Part shown: one piece after another, positions 15,201 through 21,923 of the stretch
Layout of the letters: the number at the start of each line of letters is the position of its first letter
Position numbering within the stretch: the first letter of the stretch is position 1
Source of the DNA: a virus
IMG/VR virus record: IMGVR_UViG_3300025646_000436
Span: 1-21,923 of that record
Reading direction: 5' to 3' (one strand)
DNA: 21,923 nucleotides
Made by a program: the position numbers and the translations under genes
Notes under the pieces: model-generated
What the model saw: only the letters and a program-made list of their open reading frames with translations
Told to the model about the DNA's origin: nothing
Database searches by the model: none

Positions 15201-15458
15201 GATGAGGTTGCGGATATTATTCACGGATGGAAATACGGCAAATTGATTGATTCTGCACAAATTGGTGGTGCTTGGGAAAGTGCTGCTATTGTAGGTCAGT
15301 TAATGAGTGTTGAAAATAGAATTGCCGGAGTTGAAAAGGCAATACTGAATAAGCCTGAACATACTGCCGAAATAATCAATGCGACTGCCAAAGGATTTAC
15401 TTTGATGCACAAACAGAAGAATACTCACAAAACAATCACAAAAAGGTTCAAAATATGA
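12255..15458 (+). CDS. Tape measure protein
   Basis: This 1067-aa protein sets tail length and is passed into the cell during DNA entry. In order it shows: a charged coiled coil (about residues 10-175); a TP901-type tape-measure core (about 210-460) rich in Ala, Gly and Thr, with SVLGKTREQVVALESDAKRL, GATTSFTATQVAELQTEFAK and the ANAGISGSNAGTALRRIL segment; two hydrophobic stretches (about 491-512 and 552-575) that could enter the membrane; and a long coiled coil (about 758-892). Near the end is the motif GVDGRGGMLSILHPGERVM (about 951-969). At the usual 0.15 nm per residue it predicts a tail of about 160 nm. It overlaps both neighbours, the downstream one by ATGA. Confidence 0.92.
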   Translation: MAKQIKKSDLVESNPFSEIKKSAEEAKASVVLLEKALNAVKEASKMVKTSAPKEVNNTKDIKDLNAAQQKANELAKAKMMIDKDLQKERLKLQKINREYNTLLKEEITLEQKELGTLEKLKVENAQLRREREKLNLETKEGTMRMREINAQLDKNNAKIKASGDQLKQQRMNVGNYTSAVEGLRGKLTSLAGAFGMAFGVTAIARNAFNVIADFDQGVANLASVLGKTREQVVALESDAKRLGATTSFTATQVAELQTEFAKLGFTESEILNATEATLNLAAATGSDLATAAAVAGSTVRGMGLTAEDTMHVTDVMAKSFSTSALDMNKFAESMKVVAPIANSAGVSLEETTAMLGALANAGISGSNAGTALRRILSEIGASGKPVGEALKDLAAKGLDLAGAEDEVGKNAMSALLVLSKQTETIDKLTGEFENADGAAAKMAETQLKTVGGAVALLQSAWEGYILKLNDATGAGSKLASGIKFLADNLDTILSTLGQVIKLFVIYKTTMLAMKMKDRVAEFVQMQRAIKDSGESMQGASQSAKAFGAALKGIGFSVAIALLMELVKGLYDFATGAARARREAEAFNSAISKGAERATADLGKVNAKIEEQVNLLREQLSKGQITQLEFEQKSQELTSKGTKLIGERIDYLYKQRKAYEDEIEIQRERVKSLEDRLNLTYDEQVQLQTEKNNLAKLRGSYKFLNSEIETLKAGKLDLKNRTFELSLSINESKKESEKDTKAKKDQKDAIVDLDEVLKKYEERQRKLAEERRKLAEEVPDFGIPDLPNVNPEDVFFLTDEQLKDIEDKIAEMRRKRLEQERQYIDLATNYFVERADERISKIEEEMKMAQDQADLYRKLAAEGNLTAKESLAEQDRLIAESNLRKEQEEKRKQRILLVSSILQSYNANLQAGDDSTQAFTKAITSSGVLQQFIAALPAFEKGTEDTGLNGSGVDGRGGMLSILHPGERVMTKEQNMKMRGLSNDEVADIIHGWKYGKLIDSAQIGGAWESAAIVGQLMSVENRIAGVEKAILNKPEHTAEIINATAKGFTLMHKQKNTHKTITKRFKI

Positions 15459-17167
15459 TCGAAACTGAATTTTTCATAAATGGTATTGCTCACAAGCCTG
15501 TAAACGCTGATGAAATCGGGTTTAAATTCGATTACACACGTAATTGGCAAGAAGCTGAGGTGAATGTTGACAATGTTATTCTTGCAAATAAGGCTTATGA
15601 AATTGTTTTGCAACATATAAATACGATCGGACATCACGAAGGTATACCGTATACAATAAAAATCGGATCACAAATCTTTGAATATTATATTGATTTAGTT
15701 GATAATCCGGTATACCGAACAAGTGAAGGTGAATTTACATTGAAAAGAAGAAAAGGCGTTGATTGGTTTGAACAAAAGGCATCCGGATTGTCATTTGAAG
15801 CGATAAACGCTGAAAGTACTATTACGGGAATATTCAACGTTCCTTATATCATCGTAAAGGACAATCAAGTTGAATTGTTGATCATGCTTTCAATAAGTAC
15901 GTACACGCTCACAAAGGAGTTGATTACGGCAACGCGTGAACTTGCAAATGCAACGGCAGACCTTGTTGAAGCGTTAACCCCTGACGTTCCGCCAAACGCA
16001 AAGCCAGGTGAAATTGCATCAGTAGCGATTAAGGTTGCCGCATCTGCCGTGTATGTTGCGCTTTTAATCATCGCTTTGATAAATCTCATTTCACAAATCA
16101 TTGAGTTGATCATTCCGATTGTTAGGAACTTCAAAGCAAATACATTCAGATCATTGATAACTCAAGGTTTACAACATCCTGAGATAAACCTTGGATTTTC
16201 GTCATCATTAATTGAACTTGATTCAACGTTTTTGCCTGTTCCGCTGTTGAAACAAAAACAGTCGATATTTGATTACCTAATCGCACAACAAACTCAAGCA
16301 TATACAAAAGGTTATCCGACTGCGTCAGATGGAATTTGGGCAACGTTGATGGGTATGATCAATGAGGTTTGTAAATGGCTGAACGCTGAATATAGAATTG
16401 TGAACGGTGTTCTTTTCATTGAAAATGAATCGTATTGGCAAAACAATTCAGGAGTTAATATCACGACAACTCTTGAAATACAGGATCGCAAACAAAATGA
16501 ATGGACTTATAATTTTGATGAAACTTGGTCGCGTTATTACATTCATGCAGCATATGACATTTCCGATACACATACAATGGATAAGAGTTCAGGAATTTAT
16601 GCCGAATACCAAACACAACCGATTACTGTAATTAACCCTGATTTAGTCAATATAAAAGGTCTTAGGGAGGTTGCTTGTGGTTTTGCCTATGGAACGAGAA
16701 AAAATCAACTAAACGCCGTTGAATTGACTTTGTTACCATTTGCACAATTAGCGGATTCATTAATCAACTTTCTTGGAGGTAATTCATCACTTGCGAGTAA
16801 AGTTGTGAACCGAGTTGGTGTATTACAAGTGAGTCAACAATTCTTTGTTGTTCCAAAAGTGTTGTGGACAGTAGGCGGTAAACAGCCATCAAATTACTTC
16901 GATATTATCGGGATGCCTACTATTTACACAAAATATCATTCATCGGAGCAAGTGAAAGAAAACTTCAAGCAGTTGCACCAGGGAAGAATTAGATTCAGTC
17001 CGGAACAATTTTACGCTTTACTGAATAACAACTACGTGAATGATCAGTTCGGAAACTCGCTAAAAATAATTACCTTTGAATGGGTAAATGAAGCGAGGGA
17101 AGCGGAGATATATTACTCAATCTCAAGCGATGAAGCGAATAATTTAACAACGATAGCAATTTCATAA
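15455..17167 (+). CDS. Distal tail / tail-tip protein with a central hydrophobic region
   Basis: This 570-aa protein follows the tape measure, the usual place of the distal tail protein. The first 125 residues are beta-rich (EFFINGIAHKP, then YTIKIGSQIFEYYIDLVD), as in Dit-like baseplate rings. Residues about 130-225 are unusual: an amphipathic helix, a Pro-rich link (TPDVPPNAKPGE) and a strongly hydrophobic stretch at 187-223 (IASVAIKVAASAVYVALLII, then ALINLISQIIELIIPIV). The rest is mixed beta/alpha with a late VNRVGVLQVSQQFFVVPKVL segment. It starts in an ATGA overlap with the tape measure. A tail-tip role is inferred from position; the hydrophobic part may contact the outer membrane or pack inside the tip. 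Confidence 0.7.
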   Translation: MIETEFFINGIAHKPVNADEIGFKFDYTRNWQEAEVNVDNVILANKAYEIVLQHINTIGHHEGIPYTIKIGSQIFEYYIDLVDNPVYRTSEGEFTLKRRKGVDWFEQKASGLSFEAINAESTITGIFNVPYIIVKDNQVELLIMLSISTYTLTKELITATRELANATADLVEALTPDVPPNAKPGEIASVAIKVAASAVYVALLIIALINLISQIIELIIPIVRNFKANTFRSLITQGLQHPEINLGFSSSLIELDSTFLPVPLLKQKQSIFDYLIAQQTQAYTKGYPTASDGIWATLMGMINEVCKWLNAEYRIVNGVLFIENESYWQNNSGVNITTTLEIQDRKQNEWTYNFDETWSRYYIHAAYDISDTHTMDKSSGIYAEYQTQPITVINPDLVNIKGLREVACGFAYGTRKNQLNAVELTLLPFAQLADSLINFLGGNSSLASKVVNRVGVLQVSQQFFVVPKVLWTVGGKQPSNYFDIIGMPTIYTKYHSSEQVKENFKQLHQGRIRFSPEQFYALLNNNYVNDQFGNSLKIITFEWVNEAREAEIYYSISSDEANNLTTIAIS

Positions 17168-17169
17168 AT

Positions 17170-17385
17170 ATGGAGAAATTACAAGAACATCTAAAGGGTT
17201 TAACATCAGAAGTTGACGCGTTGTTGAAATCAATACCGTTGAATTATCTTGATGATGAACTATCGGATAAAATTAAGGTGGCACAAAACTCCCTTGATTT
17301 TTCTAATAATGAAAGTATAGAAGTTAAACAACAGAAATTAAATACCGCACTCAATGCCATTGCAAATTACAAACGAACAGTATAA
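17170..17385 (+). CDS. Small helical protein between tail-tip genes (71 aa)
   Basis: This protein is predicted to be all-helical with heptad-like spacing: LQEHLKGLTSEVDALLKSI, DDELSDKIKVAQNSL and KQQKLNTALNAIANYK. It probably forms a short coiled-coil bundle. The gene starts 2 nt after the previous stop, and its end overlaps the start of the large tail protein by 32 nt, so it is translationally linked to both. It may be a small tip component or a chaperone for its larger neighbour. No family is recognised. Confidence 0.6.
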   Translation: MEKLQEHLKGLTSEVDALLKSIPLNYLDDELSDKIKVAQNSLDFSNNESIEVKQQKLNTALNAIANYKRTV

Positions 17386-20300
17386 TTCACTTCCGGCGTT
17401 ATATGCCAATGCCGGAAAATGGGTTTCAGCATCCGTATCATTTAGGAATTGTTATAGAGCCGGATCAGGGAATAGCAATACTTTTTCATCCGGAGTTGAC
17501 AATTTAATCATTCAGTCGGGTTCTTGGCTTGATTATGGTTTTTCTGATGGTGATACCGTTACGATATATTTCAAGAAGAATGGGCAATCTGTTTCATTCT
17601 CACGAACGATCGATTACATAAACGGAAGTTATATGTATTTCACGGCATCATTACCGAGCCAATATCAATACAAAACATTCCCAACGTCAGGAACATATAC
17701 CGGAATGTTTATTGTGGCAAATAAGCAACCGCAATCAGTTGATATGAGGTTTAATTTAGCTTTGACAGGATCGACAAGTTCTGATTCAGTTATTGATAGC
17801 GAATTGAATCGCTTTATTGACAATCAAGTTGGTTCTTTAGCGATAGGTATTCCAATTAACATGGTTCAACTTGGTAATAAATCAGGGGGTTATGTGAAGG
17901 ATGTTGTATTGACAAGGAATTCAGATACAACATTTACGAATGCAGCGACAAATGGAACTGCGACTGAATACAATTACACGATAACATTCAAATTTTTGCA
18001 ATGGGGTATTTTCCAAAACGATCAAACATCACCTTTTTGGTATAATGCTGCAAACTGTTTAAATCCAGTAATTCGTATCGCATCATTTCCTCAAATTAAT
18101 ACGTCAAACGGTCAAATGTTTGATTTGAATGGATCAAGCAACGCAAATACGGGTTGGTTCAATGAGAATTACAACGGTTATCCAAGTGCGTACACGTTTA
18201 CAAGTATTGAGTTGACAGATACATCAGGGAATTCGATTGATAAAGTCGCATATAATCAAACAACTCACGGTCAAGCGATACTAAGCGCTCCGAATCAATT
18301 AAATGGTTCATCAAACTATCGTTTAGGACTTGCGTTCACACCGTTTGATGATGTTTTATACAAAAACTTGAGTACTGATTTCGCTCAGAATTGCTTGGTA
18401 AACGCTCCGGATGTGAATTTTCAGCATAGTGCATCACCTGACGCAACTTTAAGGAGTGGTTTTGAGAACTCAGATGGAGCAAGATTTGACTTGCAAAACA
18501 TACAATTCAGTCATTCAGCAAGTGTTTTGACTGTCGATTTTGACATCATTCCAAGCGCATCAAGTGAAGCATTTTTTGATAACTTATCCGATGGGTTGCG
18601 AAACCTTATGATGTGGGTTCAGGTATCAAATTACACAACAGATGGAACGCAAAACAGCGATGAAGTAAATGTATTGATTTACAATGATGACTGTTACGAT
18701 GCTCCGCGTATCGGTGGTCAATATCCTGACGTTGTTGATGACGTTTTACTTGATCACGCCGGTAATGATGTCACCTCAACTGCATATCCGAACACAACGA
18801 CAGAGGACAACGTTCTATATACAGGAACATTCAGATTGATTGATGACGAGGTTGTTGATGGTGTTCGATGTGGCATTATGTGCCGTAACATTTCAACGAA
18901 TGATTCATTTATGCTTGAGGAGGTGTATTTTGATTTTACAAATGTTCCATTTATATCGGGAAAATATGAAGTAAACGAAACGATCAATAGAGGTTTTTTA
19001 TTACCTCCTTCATCAGATCGAAACATTATCAGATTAACACGTGATACATCACTTGATATTGTTGGGAAATACGGTGTTAAATTGGAGTACGGATATTTGA
19101 ATGATTGGCGTTATTGGTTTGAACAAGCAAATGTTGATGATGATTTGTTCGATTCAAATGAACCGTTCAATGGAAAAAATAAGAATTGGCAAAAACTTCA
19201 GTCCGGAGATTGGGAATTGTTTGTTGCGTACTTTGTGCGCGTTCAAGGAGTTGATGATTACAACTATACTCCTTTTATTGATAGAGCGTATGAGGACGAT
19301 CCGAACGTATCTTGCACGGTTACATATACGGATTCAAATGGTAATACTATCAATGCGTTACCAAATACCGGAATAGTTGATGTTGAAGCTGTGTTTGATT
19401 GGATAAACGCATTTGCAGATGAATGGGCGGAGGTAACTTGTGAAACGTTTGAAGGCACGAGAATTGGATTTATTTCATCTGTACTTGATCACGATGGACA
19501 GCCGAATAACTGTTTACTTCCATCTCCAGGACAAACGAAACTGCAAAAAACACTTGGAGCAACATCACTTACAGTTAATTTCAGGATTGATTGTTCTCAG
19601 ATCGGTTCAAATAGTGTATCACTATCGTATCGATCATTCTCAACTCCAAAGGTTGCGATTGGGTATTTAATAACAACAAACAAGGATGCTGAATTAGCAT
19701 ACTCATTCAGAAGAGTATCAAGCAAAACAATATATCCGGATTCACTTCCGGTTGTTCGATTGATTCGTGAAGTTGATGATGTTGAACAAGATTTTTTCTT
19801 TGTTGGAGATGCAGTTGATGACATTGCAATCAGAACATTTGCATCAGGATCAAACGTTCTTGTTAAAACATGGTATGATCAGACAGGAAACGGCAGACAT
19901 GCCGTGCAGACTGATAAGACCAAAATGGCAAAGGTTGCCAATCCCGGAAGCGTATTAAAGTTGAACGGAAAAGTTTGTGCGTTATTCGATGGTGTTAATG
20001 ACGCTTATGAGATAACCGGAACAACATCAACATCTCCGACTTATTACATTACGGGTGTAATTGAAAGGACAGCCGGAACGGAAACCGTGTTGATCGGTTC
20101 GTTAACAAACACTTATTATCCGATCAGATGGAGTTCATTTAATGTACTTATAACGAATATGGCGGTAAGCGGAAACGCGGCATCAAGTTCAGCGTTGACA
20201 GGGCAAACAATAATTACTGCCGGACGCGATGCAAGTTTATCAATTTACGTTCAAGCTGATGGAACTTTCTTAGATAGTGATACATCAAGTGCTGATCCGT

Positions 20301-20443
20301 TGGTTACATTGGATTATTTTGGTGTTACTGATACTATTTACCTATCGGGTAATTTCCAAGAGGTTGTATATTGGCGAAAAGATAAAACATCTGCATTGAC
20401 AACGATTGAAACAAATATTAACGATTATTATTCAGCATTCTAA
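17354..20443 (+). CDS. Large tail protein with C-terminal arabinofuranosidase/lectin-like domain
   Basis: This 1029-aa protein is beta-rich throughout and belongs to the tail tip. The N-terminal two thirds hold repeated beta-sandwich-like segments, and a middle part (about residue 575 onward, KYGVKLEYGYLNDWRYWFEQ) resembles a segment common in large tail proteins of Bacteroidetes phages. The C-terminal domain (about 781-1029) contains AYSFRRVSS, VVRLIREVDDVEQDFFFVG, VKTWYDQTGNGRHAVQ (WYDQTGNGR at about 840) and LNGKVCALFDGVNDAYEI. These are the hallmarks of the alpha-L-arabinofuranosidase B catalytic-type (concanavalin-like) domain found on phage tails. It probably binds, and might cut, surface polysaccharide. 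Its stop overlaps the next ATG as TAATG. Confidence 0.75.
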   Translation: MPLQITNEQYNSLPALYANAGKWVSASVSFRNCYRAGSGNSNTFSSGVDNLIIQSGSWLDYGFSDGDTVTIYFKKNGQSVSFSRTIDYINGSYMYFTASLPSQYQYKTFPTSGTYTGMFIVANKQPQSVDMRFNLALTGSTSSDSVIDSELNRFIDNQVGSLAIGIPINMVQLGNKSGGYVKDVVLTRNSDTTFTNAATNGTATEYNYTITFKFLQWGIFQNDQTSPFWYNAANCLNPVIRIASFPQINTSNGQMFDLNGSSNANTGWFNENYNGYPSAYTFTSIELTDTSGNSIDKVAYNQTTHGQAILSAPNQLNGSSNYRLGLAFTPFDDVLYKNLSTDFAQNCLVNAPDVNFQHSASPDATLRSGFENSDGARFDLQNIQFSHSASVLTVDFDIIPSASSEAFFDNLSDGLRNLMMWVQVSNYTTDGTQNSDEVNVLIYNDDCYDAPRIGGQYPDVVDDVLLDHAGNDVTSTAYPNTTTEDNVLYTGTFRLIDDEVVDGVRCGIMCRNISTNDSFMLEEVYFDFTNVPFISGKYEVNETINRGFLLPPSSDRNIIRLTRDTSLDIVGKYGVKLEYGYLNDWRYWFEQANVDDDLFDSNEPFNGKNKNWQKLQSGDWELFVAYFVRVQGVDDYNYTPFIDRAYEDDPNVSCTVTYTDSNGNTINALPNTGIVDVEAVFDWINAFADEWAEVTCETFEGTRIGFISSVLDHDGQPNNCLLPSPGQTKLQKTLGATSLTVNFRIDCSQIGSNSVSLSYRSFSTPKVAIGYLITTNKDAELAYSFRRVSSKTIYPDSLPVVRLIREVDDVEQDFFFVGDAVDDIAIRTFASGSNVLVKTWYDQTGNGRHAVQTDKTKMAKVANPGSVLKLNGKVCALFDGVNDAYEITGTTSTSPTYYITGVIERTAGTETVLIGSLTNTYYPIRWSSFNVLITNMAVSGNAASSSALTGQTIITAGRDASLSIYVQADGTFLDSDTSSADPLVTLDYFGVTDTIYLSGNFQEVVYWRKDKTSALTTIETNINDYYSAF

Positions 20444-21306
20444 TGGATTACAGATACAAAGAAACATTGAGCGTATTCAAGCCTGAGAAACCCGAAGATG
20501 TTACTCGTGGTTTGAATGAGTGTTGTTGTGAAATGGATATTTTCGCAAGTACAACAAGTTCCGATGAATGGAAAAACGATACAACATTAGCTTTTTACAA
20601 GAAAGCAGTATCAACAGACACTTGTTCATTTGTGATGACTAAATGTGGAACAACCTCACCGCTAACAAACCTCGGAACGGATGCCGAATTTCCAAATGAT
20701 TCTTTAGCTGTTGGTTTCATGTACAATTGGAATGAAATCTTGACAACATACGGTGTTGGTGAGTACAAGATAACATTGAATTATACGAAAGCCGGAGTTT
20801 CATACACTAAAGTTTGGGGAGTTTATACGCTTCAAGAATGGTCAATGGAGCGTGTTCAGAAGTTGGTCAGATTTAGGACGTTATTCAAATCATACAACCA
20901 ACAAAAAGACATTGATTTTACAGGATCAAATTGTTTCGACACTATCCGAATCCCTGGGTGGTTTGGTCAAAGAGATAGACAACCTGAGGTGAATCAGTTG
21001 ATAACAAAGGGTTATGTATCTGAAAAGGTGACTCGCAAAAATGATAATTTATACACATTCTCAAGTGACTTAATACCTGAATGTTTAAGTGAGAAACTAC
21101 TTGATTTACACATGATCGATGAGGATGAAATGTATGTTTCCGAGCATTGGAAATATTCACATACGTATAAATACATTGATTTTCCTGTTGTGTTCAGAGA
21201 GTTGACAGAGAATCAGTATTTTGCAAAAGATAGGAGGGCATCGTTCACGTTGACTTTCGGTGATAGAGTTAAAAACGACAATTCATTATACAACAATGGC
21301 ATATAA
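20443..21306 (+). CDS. Tail-tip / baseplate-associated protein (287 aa)
   Basis: This 287-aa protein lies between the large tail protein and the tail fibre. It has a short N-terminal extension with CCCEMDIFAS (C27-C29), two further cysteines in the next 40 residues, then beta-rich sequence (EYKITLNYTKAGVSYTKVW) and a C-terminal part with RIPGWFGQRDRQPEVNQL and FPVVFRELTENQYFAKD. The last segment looks like an anchoring or assembly module shared by Bacteroidetes tail-tip proteins. It starts in a TAATG overlap and its end overlaps the fibre start by 11 nt. A baseplate or fibre-adaptor role is inferred from position. Confidence 0.65.
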   Translation: MDYRYKETLSVFKPEKPEDVTRGLNECCCEMDIFASTTSSDEWKNDTTLAFYKKAVSTDTCSFVMTKCGTTSPLTNLGTDAEFPNDSLAVGFMYNWNEILTTYGVGEYKITLNYTKAGVSYTKVWGVYTLQEWSMERVQKLVRFRTLFKSYNQQKDIDFTGSNCFDTIRIPGWFGQRDRQPEVNQLITKGYVSEKVTRKNDNLYTFSSDLIPECLSEKLLDLHMIDEDEMYVSEHWKYSHTYKYIDFPVVFRELTENQYFAKDRRASFTLTFGDRVKNDNSLYNNGI

Positions 21307-21923
21307 ATTTGAAGTTAACGGGTATTATTTTCGTGTAACAGATACGGTCACATCTGACATTTTGATTCACGAAACAAGGGAAACACTAAAGTGGACTATT
21401 GACGATGATGGTCTTTATCAATTCATTCAAAAAGGAGCAGTACCGAAATCATTTGATGGTGTATCGGGTACATTGTTAAACGTTGGTCAAGCGTTTGCGC
21501 TTGCTGATATTGTTGATGAAACATTATCCGCTTTTGCAAGTGAAACAGTTTTGCAAGATTGGTTGTCAACGTATGTCGGGTACATTTGTTGCAGTTCTGT
21601 TGATATTGAAGTGAATGATGTATCATACGGATCAGTCCCATCTGGCACGATATTGGAAGTTGATGTGAATGATGGTGTTAGTCCTGTCACTCCTGATTCA
21701 GTTAGTTTAGTAGGTAATACTTTAACGGTTGCTGTTCCAAGTGGAGGTGGTGGATGTAATAAATTTCCACTTGTTACGGGTCAAACCACAGTATATCAAA
21801 CGAATGACAACGGTACTATTCAATTCGGTAGAGAAGCGGGATGGCTAACTCTTTCAGGAAATAACCCATTCGGCAATACCAATAGATTTACTGACTTAGT
21901 CGGAGGGTCTACTTATTCAGATG
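21296..21923 (+). CDS. Tail fibre / adhesin, 3' truncated
   Basis: The frame opens at ATG 21296 and is still open at the right edge (209 complete codons). The first 100 residues (MAYKFEVNGYYFRVTDTV, then a helix ending in LQDWLSTYVGYICCSSV) probably attach to the tip complex. A beta linker follows (VEVNDG-like repeats of Val, Asp and Ser) and a Gly-rich hinge (PSGGGGCN). The last visible segment, SGNNPFGNTNRFTDLVGGST, matches the start of a DUF1566/Lcl-like receptor-binding domain frequent at the ends of Bacteroidetes phage fibres. It overlaps the previous gene by 11 nt. The rest lies outside the window. Confidence 0.7.
   Translation, partial: MAYKFEVNGYYFRVTDTVTSDILIHETRETLKWTIDDDGLYQFIQKGAVPKSFDGVSGTLLNVGQAFALADIVDETLSAFASETVLQDWLSTYVGYICCSSVDIEVNDVSYGSVPSGTILEVDVNDGVSPVTPDSVSLVGNTLTVAVPSGGGGCNKFPLVTGQTTVYQTNDNGTIQFGREAGWLTLSGNNPFGNTNRFTDLVGGSTYSD

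Noticed and set aside
1-21923. tRNA genes, CRISPR array, integrase, repressor, insertion sequence, restriction-modification or other defence genes
   Set aside because: I looked for these on both strands. Nothing matching was seen; all credible coding capacity is taken by phage structural and small accessory genes.

Overview
This window looks like one continuous late (structural) region of a tailed phage or prophage of siphovirus type. Every credible gene is on the + strand, and genes are tightly packed with ATGA or TAATG overlaps or short gaps. The host is probably a member of the Bacteroidetes, most likely a flavobacterium-like organism. The DNA is AT-rich and most starts have A-rich leaders rather than strong Shine-Dalgarno sites. 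The two best promoters match the Bacteroidetes pattern TTG - about 19 nt - TAnnTTTG. The protein families resemble those I associate with Bacteroidetes siphophages. No tRNA, CRISPR array, integrase, repressor or insertion sequence was found, so I cannot say whether this is a free phage or a prophage.

Layout. (1) 1-2169 holds small accessory genes: a 5'-truncated gene, two hypothetical proteins, a NinG/Rap-like zinc-binding recombination nuclease, and a group of tiny genes, two of them for membrane proteins. (2) 2173-7248 is packaging and head assembly: terminase small subunit, a small unknown, terminase large subunit, a portal carrying a DnaJ-like double CxxCxGxG zinc module, a protein ending in a HeH/SAP-like motif, and a likely scaffold. 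(3) 7231-7484 is a control region with promoter, terminator, second promoter and two tandem palindromes. (4) 7485-11317 is a block of abundant structural genes: major capsid protein, an unknown structural protein, tail terminator/neck protein, tail tube protein with an Ig-like C-terminus, and a small basic protein. It ends in a second strong terminator at 11334-11370. (5) 11374-21923 encodes tail assembly and tip: gp10-like tail completion protein, a helical protein before the tape measure, the tape measure (1067 aa), a tail-tip protein with a hydrophobic segment, a small helical protein, a 1029-aa tail protein with an arabinofuranosidase/lectin-like C-terminus, another tip protein and a tail fibre gene cut off by the right edge.

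How it works together. The terminase pair cuts and pumps DNA through the portal into a capsid built on the scaffold. Neck and completion proteins close the head and join it to the tail. The tube protein polymerises around the tape measure, and the distal proteins bind the cell surface. The promoter and terminators around the capsid-to-tube block look like a way to express those high-copy proteins more strongly than the low-copy proteins on either side.

I found no defence system or clearly new enzymatic system. The most interesting signals are the 7.2-7.5 kb control region, the zinc module inside the portal and the second terminator inside the tail operon.
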